NCBI RefSeq assembly: GCF_035046505.1
Contig: NC_089829.1
Coordinates: 9,883,396 to 9,947,395 of the forward strand
Length of the DNA stretch: 64,000 nt
Source of the DNA: Tiliqua scincoides
Taxonomy: Eukaryota > Chordata > Lepidosauria > Squamata > Scincidae
Reading direction: 5' to 3'
Shown here: in pieces, positions 43,601 to 53,991 of the stretch
How the letters are laid out: every line of letters starts with the position of its first letter
Position numbering within the stretch: position 1 is the first letter of the stretch
Translations under genes and position numbers: made by a program
Notes under the pieces: model-generated
Told to the model about the DNA's origin: nothing
What the model saw: only the letters and a program-made list of their open reading frames with translations
Databases searched by the model: none

Positions 43601-45659
43601 ATTTCCTATGGATATTTACTAAGATCTTGGGTTAAAAAACATCCTCATTAAGGCCTATCATCCCTTCATTCCTACTCCTTGACAAACCTCACATATTGGC
43701 AGTGCTCCACTGGAAGGAATGTCAAACTGAAGCCTGCTTTCACCCTCCTCAATCAGAAGAGGTCCCTAGACTGTTCAACTCTTGCTTGGAGATGTGGCCG
43801 CAAGAAAAGATGGTTGAGGAGGAGAGAGCCGTCACTGCCTATCCAACTCCTGTCTGTTTATGTGGGAAGGAGCTGTTTGGCTGCCAGGATGAGATTCTCC
43901 CTACAAGTCGTCATTCCTCTGGGACTTTCCAATCACAAGCAAGGTGCAAAATGCTGGACCAAATGCATCTGCAGTTGGCTTCCTAAGGAGGATAGAGAAG
44001 TGAATAAATGACCATTCCCCAAGCACCTGCGAACCATCCATGGCGTACCAATGTACCGTGCCACAGTGGTTAAAAATTGCTGGTGTACAGAGTCCCTGCA
44101 ATGCTTGCATATCCCTTTCCTACAGATTCCAGTCATGCTCCCTTGGCATAGACAGGAAATGAAAGTGGAGCATCTAAACACAAGCACCAGGAACTGTCTA
44201 TAGAGTCCTGGCTACAGTGAGCTGGCAAACAATGCTGAAGAATGAAGTAAACTCCTGTGTAGTGTTCATGTGGAGGCGCTAGCCTTAGCCTTAGTATGTT
44301 GGCAATAAAGCAAAGCACACTTTGCACTTGCGCAGAGCAAACTCGGTGCGGTCTTGGTGACATGCTGAGTCTGAAGCTCTGTAGCCTGTTAATAAGAAGA
44401 TGTTATAGAGAATCTTATCTAGGAATGTGGATTGCGGTTAAGCTAGAGAGCTGGCTAGTTATAGCCAGTGTGAATCTCAGCATCCTCTTGTAATTTTCCC
44501 TATTATGCAGACTTCTGACTCATGGCTTAGTATTGTAACCCAGATAAGAGAATGGAAAATCCCAGCCTGTTGTGTATTGTTTGAGAGGGAATAAAAGCCA
44601 GAGAAGGCTGAATCCCAGCAGCCTTCCTTCTGCATCTCGCTTCTATACATGTCTGTTGTTTTATTCATTGCTCTAACTCTTTGCAGCTTCAGTTCTAATT
44701 TTCAAACCCTCAAAGTGTTTCTGCTTTAGCACTCTCCTTCAGGCAACAAGATACAGTGTTGTGTGTCTCCCACCAAGCACCAAGGCCCCCAAAAGCCTTG
44801 GGTGCTCCCCTAAGCAGCATCTTGCGCTGCTACACTCCTGGGCTAGACTTCTGTGGGAAAAACAGATCCTGTGTGCATTCTCCTCTTGTGACCCAGGGAT
44901 GGAGGACACCCCAGCTCCAATATTTGGATTGGCAGCAGCTTTTCAAGGTCTCAGGCAAAGGTATGTTGTTATAGGGCTGATGATCGCTTTCCTTAACTCC
45001 ATCTGCAGGATTCCCACAGAGCTGCAAACATCCCAGCCTGGTTTCCTTTTCATTCTGGGGCTATGCAAGTTCATTGCCCAAAGGTTTCCTTTTTCTCAAA
45101 TGGGAATATCCACCTTCAACATGCACTGTGGCTATTTTCAAGGAAGTCACTGAGAGAGGTAGCCAGGACATGCTCCCTGAGCACAAGCTTTTCCTTGTTG
45201 CCAACTTGCAGTCACCAATGGAACTGCAGTGCTCCTTTTGCGCTGCAGTGAATAGAGTTTGTTTTGGGGATTCAAGACTGAGCCTCCCCCTGGCCCTTTC
45301 TGTTGTGGTCTCTTGTCGCTGGGCTTGCACACCTCAACAAAGACACACTCATAGCAGTCACTACTTGTGCTCACTGAGCTGCTGTCCAGCTCTCCTTAAA
45401 GCAGCTGATTTTTCTACACTTAGGCAACTTGACAATTTCAGCATGGGCAAAATACAGGAGGGAAATGGACAGGTGATGATATCATGTCAAGTCCCTCTAC
45501 CCATAAAGAGTGAATGAACAAAGCATGACAATCCCACAAAGCATTACGTCTGGAAGTGCCCACCCATGGACTCCAGCATGGTACCACCACTGTCATTCTC
45601 TGTCTTCAAAACTGTCTCCAAAATCCACTTTCCTTGCTGTGTTTCCTCCCCTCTTTTTC

Positions 45660-46860
45660 CTTTGCTCATGGGTTCTGGGAGGTCATCTAGTCCAACCCCC
45701 TGCACAATGCAGGCAACTGCTTTAGCATCCCTGACAAGTGTTTATCCCGACTCTGCTTGAAAACCTCCAGCAAGAGACAGTCCACAATTGAAAAAGGCAG
45801 ACTGTTCTAGTACCGAACAGTGTTCACTGTTAGAAAATGTTTCCTCCTGCCCAACTTCAGTTTACTTCCCTGTAGTTTCATCCCACTGGTTCTGGTCTTA
45901 CCCTTGGGAGCCACACAGGGCAAGTCCTCCCATTTTTCTGTGCAACAGCCTGCCAGACCATTGAAGAAGACTATCATATCCCCCTTAGGACCCAATCCTA
46001 ACAGGTTGTGGTGCTTTTGTAACTCATGTTCCGGTGCCGCAGCAACCTTCCCAGCATTGTAAAATGCAACATGCGGTTGTGCTCAACTGGGCTACTGCTG
46101 AAAACCACCAATGGGTGATGGGAGCTGCATGACAGAAATCTTCAAAGATGCTCTGGAACTGGTAAATTGGTATGAGGGGGTAGGCACTGGGTTGGCAGAA
46201 CCGGGCAGGGAGGGGGATGATTGGGGCAGGGGTGGAGTGGAGAAGGGGGTATCAAGGGCGGTAAGAAGGCAGGAAAGGTTCTGCCACTATCCTATCCCCC
46301 TTCCAGGCCTTAATCCACATACCCAGGTCTACTCAAAGTTGCGCCAACCAAAAACCAGTGCAGTTCTAAGTAGACCTATTGAAGGAGTGGAGGTTTATCC
46401 CGAGGAAGCCTCTGGAACTACCCCCTCCCAGCAGGATACAACACACACTCCTCTAGCAAGACAGCATCAGGGGATTTAGTTAGGACTGGACTGCTAGTTT
46501 TTTCTTTTCCAGGCAAAACATACGCAGCTCCTTTAACCATTTCTCATGCAACTGGGTTTCCAGACCCTGCACCGTCTTACAGTGAAATCCTATGCATGTA
46601 TACTTAGAAGTAAGTCCCACAGTGTTCAAAGGGGCTGATTCCCAGCAAGGTGCATATAGGATTACAGCTGTAGTTGCCTTCCTATAAACTGCTCCACTTG
46701 ATCAAAGACTTTCTTAATATATGATGCCCAGAACTGGATGCAGTTTTCCAAGTAAGTTCTGACGAGTGCAGAACAGGGTGGAATTGTGACATCTCTTGAC
46801 CAGGATTCTGTGCCTCTCTGAATGCAGCCCGTCATTGCATTGTCACCTCCCTCAGAGCCA
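45660..46860 (-). mobile_element. Old CR1/L3-type LINE with two inserted short elements
   Basis: Plus-strand blocks, in CR1 order: GGTCATCTAGTCCAACCCCC (45680s); CTGCTTGAAAACCTCCAGCA (about 45752); CTCCCATTTTTCTGTGCAAC (45937); TTTTCCAGGCAAAACATACG (46506); and GATGCCCAGAACTGGATGCA (46723). The gaps at about 45988-46490 and 46576-46672 are filled by other repeats. Strongly diverged. Confidence 0.7.
46576..46672. repeat. Short palindromic interspersed repeat
   Basis: AAATCCTATGCATGTATACT, AGTAAGTCCCACAGTGTTCA and GTGCATATAGGATTACAGC form a self-complementary unit. Relatives lie at 25025-25092, 31521-31605, 49288-49380, 59190-59282 and 60683-60815. This is probably a MITE family. Confidence 0.6.
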
Positions 46861-47095
46861 AAAGTTTTGATTGCAGGCACCTTGGGGCAAGGACTCTGTC
46901 AAGAGCTATGCGTATTGATGGTGCTAAATCAATAACTGGCTGTATACATAAATATATGCTGGTTAGTCCATTTCACACCTGAGGTCAGGTAGCATTTCTT
47001 AATTCCCACACTCTTCACAGATTGACAGCTCAGGGGCTTCCCTGGGAAGGTGGCTGTCAAGAGCTGCTGCAATCTTGAGGCAAAATCCTGAGGAG

Positions 47096-47113
47096 TGGGA
47101 GAACAGGCAGGTG
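47096..47113 (-). promoter_or_regulatory. CELA2A: Candidate PTF1 site upstream of CELA2A
   Basis: TGGGAGAACAGGCAGGTG, read on the minus strand, is an E-box CACCTG followed at one-half turn by TTCTCCCA. This resembles the bipartite PTF1 (E-box plus TC-box) element of acinar genes. It lies about 170 bp before the TATA box. One mismatch to the TC-box. Confidence 0.4.
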
Positions 47114-47265
47114 TGTCTGTGCCACTATCAGCGTTTTGGCACAGATTGTGGAAGGAATGAGTCAGAAAGGTGTCTATCACTATTCTTTCCATTGGAACGG
47201 AATCAGGCTCCGTGCAGAACCATGCCCATTGGTGATGACATACTCCTGGGCTGTATCTCCTGAAA

Positions 47266-47271
47266 TATAAG
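47266..47271 (+). promoter_or_regulatory. CELA2A: CELA2A TATA box
   Basis: TATAAG 46 bp before the second base of the ATG. The spacing is the same as in CTRC and predicts a start near 47295. Confidence 0.65.
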
Positions 47272-47316
47272 GCTGTTGGACAGGAGCACTGGTTTTGGAC
47301 AGAGACACGCTCAACA

Positions 47317-47359
47317 ATGATCGGGGTCCTCTTGGCTGTTCTGGCATTGGCCTCTGGGG
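47317..47359 (+). CDS. CELA2A: CELA2A coding exon 1 (signal peptide)
   Basis: ATG in AACAATGA context; donor GGG|GTACGG, phase 1. It encodes [14 protein letters not shown]. Confidence 0.9.
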
Positions 47360-50300
47360 GTACGGTTTAGATGTATGATAAGTAAAGAACGTGCCTTTGT
47401 GTATTATGGAATTTATTATCCAGGATATGGGGATGGTCATAGAACATTTTTAAAAGATTAGACAAATTTATGGAAGAAGCGAGACCAGTCGATGATTAGC
47501 GAACATGTGCAGATGTTATGTGAGTGTCTGAGACCCAGGGGTAAATAACATGGGTGGTCTCAGGGGCAACTCTCTGCCCCCCTCTTACAATCCTAGACCT
47601 TTGATCTGATTCAGCAAAGCAACCTGTGTGTTTGCATTAATGGCCAAGGTAGTTCGGTAGTTCAGTTCATTCTGATTGATGCCGGGTTAAGAGTATGGAA
47701 TATGCAGGCTCAAATCAGATGTGTCATTAATTCCGTCTCTGTTCCTGTGTCCTGCTCGAGTGAGTACCTATCTGGTTGTCCTGTTTCATGTGCTTTTATT
47801 TTTCTTTATTCTCATGCATGATCTGTTCCCTGCTATTTGGCAGGACAAACGTGCCTTCACTGCTTTAGACCAGGGGTGCCCAAACCCCGGCCCTGGGGCC
47901 ACATGCGGCCCTCGAGGCTTCTCAATGCGGCCCTCAGGGAGCCCCCAGTTTCCAATGAGCCTCTGGCCCTCCGGAGATCTGCTGGAGCCCGCACTGGCCC
48001 GAAGCAACTGCTCTCAGCATGAGGACGACAGTTTGACCTCTCATGTGAGCTGTGGGATGAGTTCTCCCTCCACTGCTTGCTGTTTCATGTCTGTGATGCA
48101 TCAGAGACAGCAAAGGAAAGTTCATCCTTGCTTTGTGCAAGGCCTTTTATAGGCATTGAGCTATTGCAAGACCTTCATTCATTCATATAAGTTCATCTTT
48201 AATATATTCATTTATGTAAACTTATGCAAATTTACTCAAATTTTAAATGTAAATTAATTCTTTTTTTCCCTCCGGCCCCCCGACACAGTGTCAGAGAGAT
48301 GATGTGGCCCTCCAGCCAAAAACTTTGGACACCCCTGCTTTAGACAATTGCAACCCCCATCATTTCAGTCGTCTCTGTACTTAAATGCTGATGTAACTCA
48401 TAGCTGACCATTGATTCAGGATTGGAGAGCTAGCAAGGAACTTGAGACTAAATGCAAAGTGACTGAAATATCATGCATTTAATGAATGAATGAATGAAAG
48501 AGAACCACTTTTACAGGGTGAAAAATGAAACTGAGACAGAGAAACAAATATGCTTGTAATGTCACATCTGGTTTGGCCTGAGACACAAGCTGCAAAAGGA
48601 CAGAAACCAGCAGTTCCTATATAATACATACAAATTATCTTTGTATGCATCAATTTTTATTGCTCTAGTGTTTTACTAGTACGTTGTTACCAGTCTTGAA
48701 CACTTAGTGGAAAGGCAAGATATAAATTCTAATAAATAAATAAAGGACACCATATCTACAAAAAACTTGATCATTTATTGTTTTTTCCACTGAGCATCTG
48801 CTATTTCATCTTGTTTTGACCGCTCTGCATATCCAACTCACTGAGACTCTAAAAAAAAACCCCCCAAAAACCTGTTCCTTTTAACCCTGCCTCCACCACT
48901 TGATTCTAGTGACATACAGTGCCCACCAGTCATCAAAGACCATTAACAGCTGGAAAAGGTCCTTGGGAGAGGGTGCCATTTTGTGTAGCCAAGGAGCATG
49001 CCTGCTTGCCTGCAAAAATATATCTGTGGTCACATGTAGGAAACCAAGCATGTGGCTCACTCTACGGCCATTGGTCTGCTATGAAGACTCCTAAAACAAT
49101 GTGCTCCTTGCAGCTTTCAGTTGTGGGGTCCCAGTCTATGCCCCCGCAGTATCCAGAGTTGTTGGAGGAGAGGATGCCAAACCTAACAGCTGGCCCTGGC
49201 AGGTAAGTGGCTTTCTTACTACTGCTCTCAGATGAATGGTCTGCTTCCCCAGCACAGGCACGAGTTCTCTGTTTTGTCTTGCTAGCTGAGAGCCCAACCC
49301 TATGCATGTCTACTCAGAATTAAGTCCCACTATAGTCAGTGGGGCCTACTCCCATTTAAGTGTGGATAGGATTGCAGTCTTGAGTCCTTTAGCTTAGGGA
49401 GGGGAACCTGGTTTCTCATACTGACAATTTTCAAACGTCTAATGTCACCCGCTGCGCGCATGCAACATATTGGGGTTTAAAATGAGCGAGCGAGCCTAGA
49501 CAATTTTAGCACCTTGGCAGTGTGCCACGGGATGAAAAAGGTTGAAAATGGCTGCTGTAGGCACACAGCATGTGGCTTGCATCTCCTTTCCAGGCCTCCC
49601 TCCAGTACTCTTCCAGTGGCAGTTGGCGTCACACGTGTGGAGGGACCCTTATCGCAACCAACTGGGTCATGACGGCCGCTCACTGCATCAGGTAGGTCCT
49701 GCCTGGGCCACAAACAAAATGCTGCTGTGGCAGTTCTGTCCCCCTCTAGAACTCTCTTCTTCTAAGACAGGACAATAGATGGCACAAGAGCTTCCAGTCA
49801 TTGCCAAGCCAATATTTCTTTCCCATACACTGCTGTAGCCATAGAATGTTTTGGAGTCACAGTGAACTCACCTTCTCCCTTGGACCCCTTTTGTTTCTGT
49901 TGCATCTGGGCATGCACCTCTCAGCAAAGATGAAACAGTACACAGAGCTATGTGGACTGGAGCAAATTTGGTGCTTAATTGCTGCGATTGCAGGAGCTTG
50001 GATGGCAATGCAGATGATTTGCCTGCAGAAACCTGTGTGTGGATTGCACTGCCTGCCTGGTCACCCTCTGCTTTCTCCCTTTCTCCAGTTCTTCTCGAAC
50101 CTATCGTGTGTACCTCGGCAAGAACAACCTCGCAGTCAGTGAGTCGGGATCAGTAGCTATTGCGCCAGAGAAGATCATCGTTCATCCCAAGTGGGACTCC
50201 AGCAGGGTTTCCAATGGGTAATGTGAGAGCTCCTTCTTGAGCAAAATACGAGAAACTAAAGTGGCCAACTGACCAGGCAGGGAAGCCTCTTTATAAAACT

Positions 50301-53300
50301 CTAGGCTACATATCAGAAATGTCTGGATGAAAGTTCACAACATTCTGAGCAAATGTCAGGTGCATGCTGAGTGCGCATGCCTGAGCTTTGTGCCCTATAC
50401 ACGGGCACGAGCAATCGAGTTGTTGATTCAGACTCAACACGCAGTTTCCAAAGCCGGTGCGTGCAGGGCTGACCTGTCCATGAGGCCGATTGAGACAGGT
50501 GCTTCAGACTTGGCAAAGGTGGTCACCTCTTCTGCCCACCCACTTCTGCTATGCCTCCGCTTGGAGCAGAAGAGAACATGCACAGAAGACATCGAGCCCA
50601 CCGCTCTTCCTCTGCCAAATGTGACAACTGCATCCACTTCTCCTCCTCTCCCCAAGAGAGGGACAGTGATGCTGGTAAACCAGGCAGCTAGCACACAGCT
50701 CTTCACTTTTCCGATCGGTCTTTCTTCTCTCCCTGTTAAACCAGGAACGACATTGCACTGATCAAACTTTCCACGCACGTCACTCTGAGCGACAAGATTC
50801 AGCCCGCGTGTCTCCCACCAGCCAACAGCATCTTGGCAAACAACTTTGCTTGTTATGTAACAGGCTGGGGAAGGCTGATCAGTAAGTATGCTTTGCTGAT
50901 TTCTCGTGGCGATTCTGGCAGCTGGCCCATTCATGAGACTGATGCAATCACTTCTGGCCATGGATTAGTGGAGACGTAGGAGGGAAGCCTGCCTCCACTC
51001 CCATTTCATACATTTGAAAAAGGAGTTGGGAACAGAGCAGAAGAGGAAGTGTGGAGTAGAAGAGAGTGGAAGGCATTCCAAGCATTCTCCATTTACTTCC
51101 CCCCCCTCCACACTTCCTCTTTCACTTCCTTTTCAAGTCCAGGGAGTGGAGGAAGGAACAGCAGCGGTCGAAGCACCAGCAGGTTATGGGACATCACATT
51201 CGGGGCACCATCTGTCAAGCTGGGAAGGCTCAAGCCAGCCTTGCTCTTGAACCCAAATCTTAGGCTGAAAACCAGAAAGTGGTAACCCAACAAGCTGCTG
51301 CACAAATGTTCTCTTTGTGGGAGGGGATGTTGATTATTGGTACTGAAAAGTTTTCCACTTTTCCTGTAACTGCACCATGAAACAGCTGACAATCACTCAA
51401 TTCATAGACTCTGGTCCTTCTGCTGTCACCAGAAGTCTCTTTTAAGAGGTTTTGAGACAGAGGACCCAAGGACTCAGCTCTGTTTCTAGTGCAAAAATGG
51501 CCTGCCAGTGGATTTGGTTATCATGGCTCCCATTACGGGTCCACACCTCTGAGCCCAGAAGGGGGAGGTGTCATGTCCAGGGCCCACCCAATACCATCCA
51601 CTGTGTCAAGAATAAAGTCTTTAGTCAAACATTCAGACAAGGCAGGCGTCCTTAATCAAGAACTGAAAGGTCAAAATTCTCTCACTCTCAAGGCTCCCTT
51701 GTTGGTTCTGTTCCATCATAAGCCCTCTTGCTTTTGGTACTTCCCAGCCAATGGTCCTTTGCCAGATATCCTGCAGCAAGGCCGTCTCCTCGTGGTGAAT
51801 CACGCCACCTGCTCCCAGTCTTCTTGGTGGGGCAGCACCGTGAAAACCAACATGGTCTGTGCGGGTGGAGATGGTGTAATTTCCAGCTGCAATGTAAGTA
51901 CCAGCAGGCTTAAGCGTGAAAGAAGTCCAATTTTACAAGTGGACTAAGTGATGCTAAGGAAACAGATGCACAGTGAATAATTTATAACCTGATCTTGTTC
52001 ACCACAAGGTGTGGCAATGGCCACTGTGATGACTGTGCACCTCTTGCTCTCCCCTTCGGTTTCCCTTAAGGAAAGTCTCAATGCAAGATTCAGCACTGCT
52101 TTGAAATCAGCAGCAATGCAGAAAGGCCTCCTGGCCAGGCAGAGGGATGGTTTGGGCACTGTGTGTTTTCATTATGTGAGCAGGTTTCTCAAAAGCATCT
52201 AGAGGACCACTGTGAGAAGCAGTTTACCAAATTAAAGGGATCCTCACTCTGATGCTGCAGGGCTTCTCTTTTGTTCTATTTGTAGCCCAATCCCATCCTG
52301 CACTGGAACAGGCAGGCTAGCTGGCCTGTGCTGTGTCCAGCACAGAGTTGAGGCTGACTGCAATACAATCCGGGTCAAGGGGAATCAACTCCCCTTCTCC
52401 TGGGTAACATGGCAGCAGACCAAATGGGAAGAGGTAGGGCAGATTTGAGCAGCCCGGCACTAAGGCTGGGCTGCCCAAGAAGTGGGGGTGGTGGTGTTAG
52501 AATTCGGCATAAGTTCTAGTTCCTGACTCCACCCCCCCTTCTGGGCCCAGCCCACCCCACCCATAAACCCACATGCCCCCTGCCCTCCCTCCCCCTGCTC
52601 TGGAACGCCCCTGCAATGTCTCTCCACATCCTCCCCAGGCCCCCCATGCTGTCAGCCCACCACTGGCACATACTTACCCTCCACTGGTATTACTGGGGCC
52701 GCATTCAGCCTTCAGAGGCTGTCGCAAGTCCCCTGCCCCAGCCTCTTGACTCACCCTATGGCCCTTTTGCAACATGGGGAGGCCAGTGCAGGGGACATGC
52801 AACAGCCTCGGGTGCTCTTTGGATTGCTCCCACAGCTTTTCAAAATTCTGTCCCATCAACAGTAAAACATCGAAACCAATTTGAAATGTAAAGTGCTTTC
52901 TACAAGGGAGTGTTTTGTACCCAATTTATTTTGAGAAATGACTTGTACAGTAAAAATGGAGGCCAAAATCCTTTTCTCCCAGCAGATGATCATCAGAGAT
53001 ACACTGCATCAGGAGTGGAATTAATACACCTGCATTAATTCCACTACCAAACCTAATTCCCATTGATCATGCTCTCCCATGCCATACATTTGTCTGATCC
53101 TGCTTTAAAGTCATCTGCAGCCATGACAACTTGTGGCACAGGGGAATATGGCTTTCTTGAAGACAGTACAGCAGCAGCACCACTTTCGCTGGGTGCTATC
53201 ACTGCCATCCAAACTGAGGGGTCAGGGGTTAGTTTGGCCAGGGCTTGCTTAGTGACATTGTTGAAACACAATCTTGGTGTAGGAGGATTTCCTGGTCAAA

Positions 53301-53900
53301 CCAGCCAGACTTAAATCCCTGAGTATCCTGGTCGTCCCCCATTCATCACAGTCAAAAAAATTTCCAGTACTTGGGTATCCAGGGGCATTTCCTTCCAAAG
53401 CAAAATCAAATTCTGTTTGATTGCTTACAGGGGGACTCGGGTGGTCCACTCAACTGCAAAGTTAACGGCAAGTGGGAGGTTCATGGCGTGGTCAGCTTTG
53501 GCTCCTCTCTTGGCTGCAACTACTACCGCAAGCCTTCCGTTTTCACTCGGGTCTCCGCTTTCAACGACTGGATTGCTCAGGTATGCAATACATCTTGTGC
53601 CACCTGGACAGTGCTTGCTACTTAAAATGGATGAGGCACAAGAGCATACTTATAGATACCAAATCTTTGGAAGGGCAGAAGAGATGGGAAGAGCTCTCCT
53701 TTTCAGCAGGTGCTTCTGAAATTCTCATCCAACATTGGCTTTGAATTCTGAAGTTTAAAAATATCTGCTATGTTTCTAAAGAAGAATGGATTACAAACAT
53801 CCATGGCCCCGAAACTAATCTGTTTTGTGAGCGAGATGAAATCTGACATCTTCACCACCTTTTCTTTCTTCTTTCTCTGTAGACGATGGCAACGTATTAA
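47317..53900 (+). CDS. CELA2A: Chymotrypsin-like elastase 2A precursor, complete
   Basis: Eight coding exons (47317-47359, 49114-49202, 49594-49691, 50089-50217, 50745-50881, 51748-51893, 53431-53580, 53883-53900) join to 269 aa, the same length as human CELA2A. Family role: secreted pancreatic elastase, activated by trypsin, cleaving after medium-sized and bulky hydrophobic residues. Seen: signal peptide [17 protein letters not shown]; propeptide [18 protein letters not shown]; catalytic His74, Asp122 and Ser217; S1 residues Ser189, Gly216 and Ser226. The choice of CELA2A rests on [40 protein letters not shown] and [14 protein letters not shown], all close to human CELA2A. Human has a tandem CELA2B; here there is one gene. 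Exon phases are identical to those of CTRC next door, as expected for old tandem paralogues. Confidence 0.95.
47360..49113 (+). other. CELA2A: CELA2A intron 1
   Basis: Contains the hAT element 47871-48337 and a probable LINE/SINE tail ending in (AAAT)n near 48745. Otherwise unassigned. Confidence 0.7.
47871..48337. mobile_element. Short hAT element, perfect 8-bp target duplication
   Basis: The ends CAGGGGTGCCCAAACCCCGG and CTTTGGACACCCCTG are flanked by CTTTAGAC on both sides (47863-47870 and 48338-48345). Same family as 15414-15871. Confidence 0.85.
49114..49202 (+). CDS. CELA2A: CELA2A coding exon 2 (propeptide, activation site)
   Basis: Acceptor CTTGCAG|CT, donor CAG|GTAAGT. It encodes [20 protein letters not shown] to SWPWQ. 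The 89-nt length equals CTRC exon 2. Confidence 0.94.
49203..49593 (+). other. CELA2A: CELA2A intron 2
   Basis: Holds one copy of the short palindromic repeat at 49288-49380. Nothing else recognised. Confidence 0.65.
49594..49691 (+). CDS. CELA2A: CELA2A coding exon 3 (catalytic His)
   Basis: Acceptor TTTCCAG|GCC, donor AG|GTAGGT. It includes [18 protein letters not shown] with His74. 98 nt, as in CTRC. Confidence 0.95.
49692..50088 (+). other. CELA2A: CELA2A intron 3
   Basis: 397 bp. I see no repeat or other feature. Confidence 0.6.
50089..50217 (+). CDS. CELA2A: CELA2A coding exon 4
   Basis: Acceptor CTCCAG|T, donor GG|GTAATG. It encodes [20 protein letters not shown] to SSRVSNG. Two codons longer than the CTRC exon. 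Confidence 0.94.
50218..50744 (+). other. CELA2A: CELA2A intron 4
   Basis: The middle (about 50465-50640) resembles the GC-rich flank of the CT/GA-rich dispersed repeat. Otherwise unassigned. Confidence 0.55.
50745..50881 (+). CDS. CELA2A: CELA2A coding exon 5 (catalytic Asp)
   Basis: Acceptor AACCAG|G, donor TCA|GTAAGT. It encodes [20 protein letters not shown] to YVTGWGRLI. 137 nt, as in CTRC. Confidence 0.95.
50882..51747 (+). other. CELA2A: CELA2A intron 5
   Basis: Contains one of the best copies of the CT/GA-rich repeat (51009-51150). Otherwise unassigned. Confidence 0.65.
51009..51150. repeat. CT/GA-rich dispersed repeat with inverted arms
   Basis: AGAGCAGAAGAGGAAGTGTG is answered by CTCCACACTTCCTCTTTCAC, giving hairpin-forming arms around a 50-bp centre. 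See the copy at 13258-13400 for the family. Confidence 0.6.
51748..51893 (+). CDS. CELA2A: CELA2A coding exon 6
   Basis: Acceptor TCCCAG|CC, donor AAT|GTAAGT. It encodes (T)[18 protein letters not shown] to [12 protein letters not shown]. 146 nt, as in CTRC. Confidence 0.95.
51894..53430 (+). other. CELA2A: CELA2A intron 6
   Basis: 52283-52530 has an end (AGCCCAATCCCATCCTGCAC) like the Harbinger-type MITEs but no clear second end. The rest is unassigned. Confidence 0.55.
53431..53580 (+). CDS. CELA2A: CELA2A coding exon 7 (catalytic Ser)
   Basis: Acceptor CTTACAG|GGG, donor CAG|GTATGC. It encodes [20 protein letters not shown] to AFNDWIAQ, with Ser217 and Ser226 (chymotrypsin numbering). 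Confidence 0.95.
53581..53882 (+). other. CELA2A: CELA2A intron 7
   Basis: 302 bp. Nothing recognised apart from a long pyrimidine tract before the acceptor. Confidence 0.6.
53883..53900 (+). CDS. CELA2A: CELA2A coding exon 8 (last five codons and stop)
   Basis: Acceptor TCTGTAG|ACG. It encodes T-M-A-T-Y-stop. Human ends in SVIANN; the position and length fit. Confidence 0.88.
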   Translation, partial: TMATY

Positions 53901-53985
53901 TTGAAGATGTACCCAAAACACTGAGAAGCTGCTCTTGACATTACCTGAATAGAATCAGTTTGTGAAACTGTAAACAAGAATTGTA

Positions 53986-53991
53986 AATAAA
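53986..53991 (+). terminator. CELA2A: CELA2A polyadenylation signal AATAAA
   Basis: AATAAA 86 bp after the stop codon, followed by a G/T-rich stretch (GCATTGTGCTGTCTC). Confidence 0.85.

Larger units (their letters stand above)
39083..44010 (-). pseudogene. Partial unprocessed duplicate of CASP9 (two exons with introns)
   Basis: Segments 39083-39200, about 40170-40830, 42655-43092 and 43570-44010 align in order with 57217-58775 of CASP9, introns included, in the same orientation. Shared intron runs include TTCTTAATTTGCACAATGTA then CACGTACTGC, and CCACAGATCCATG. It is therefore a DNA-level duplication, not a retrocopy. It covers the exons equivalent to 57492-57639 and 58381-58470 only. Insertions since then: an L2 LINE (about 41565-42630), an L2-like tail (about 40990-41410), a CR1 (43094-43575) and about 1 kb of mixed repeats at 39.2-40.1 kb, including a short LINE tail at 39735-39780. 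No complete reading frame for a caspase remains. Confidence 0.85.
37594..47265. other. CTRC-CELA2A intergenic region
   Basis: 9.7 kb without an intact gene. 37.6-39.08 kb is unassigned. 39083-44010 is the CASP9 partial duplicate with its insertions. 44.0-45.65 kb is unassigned. 45660-46860 is an old CR1 with insertions. 46.9-47.27 kb is the CELA2A promoter region. Confidence 0.75.

Noticed and set aside
44400-44720. Stretch with a TATA-like AATAAAAGCC box and promoter-like look, considered as a solo LTR
   Set aside because: No second copy, no target duplication and no characteristic ends were seen, so no retroviral claim is made.
47721-48152. 143-codon open frame downstream of CELA2A exon 1
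   Set aside because: It lies mostly inside the hAT element at 47871-48337 and has no family similarity.
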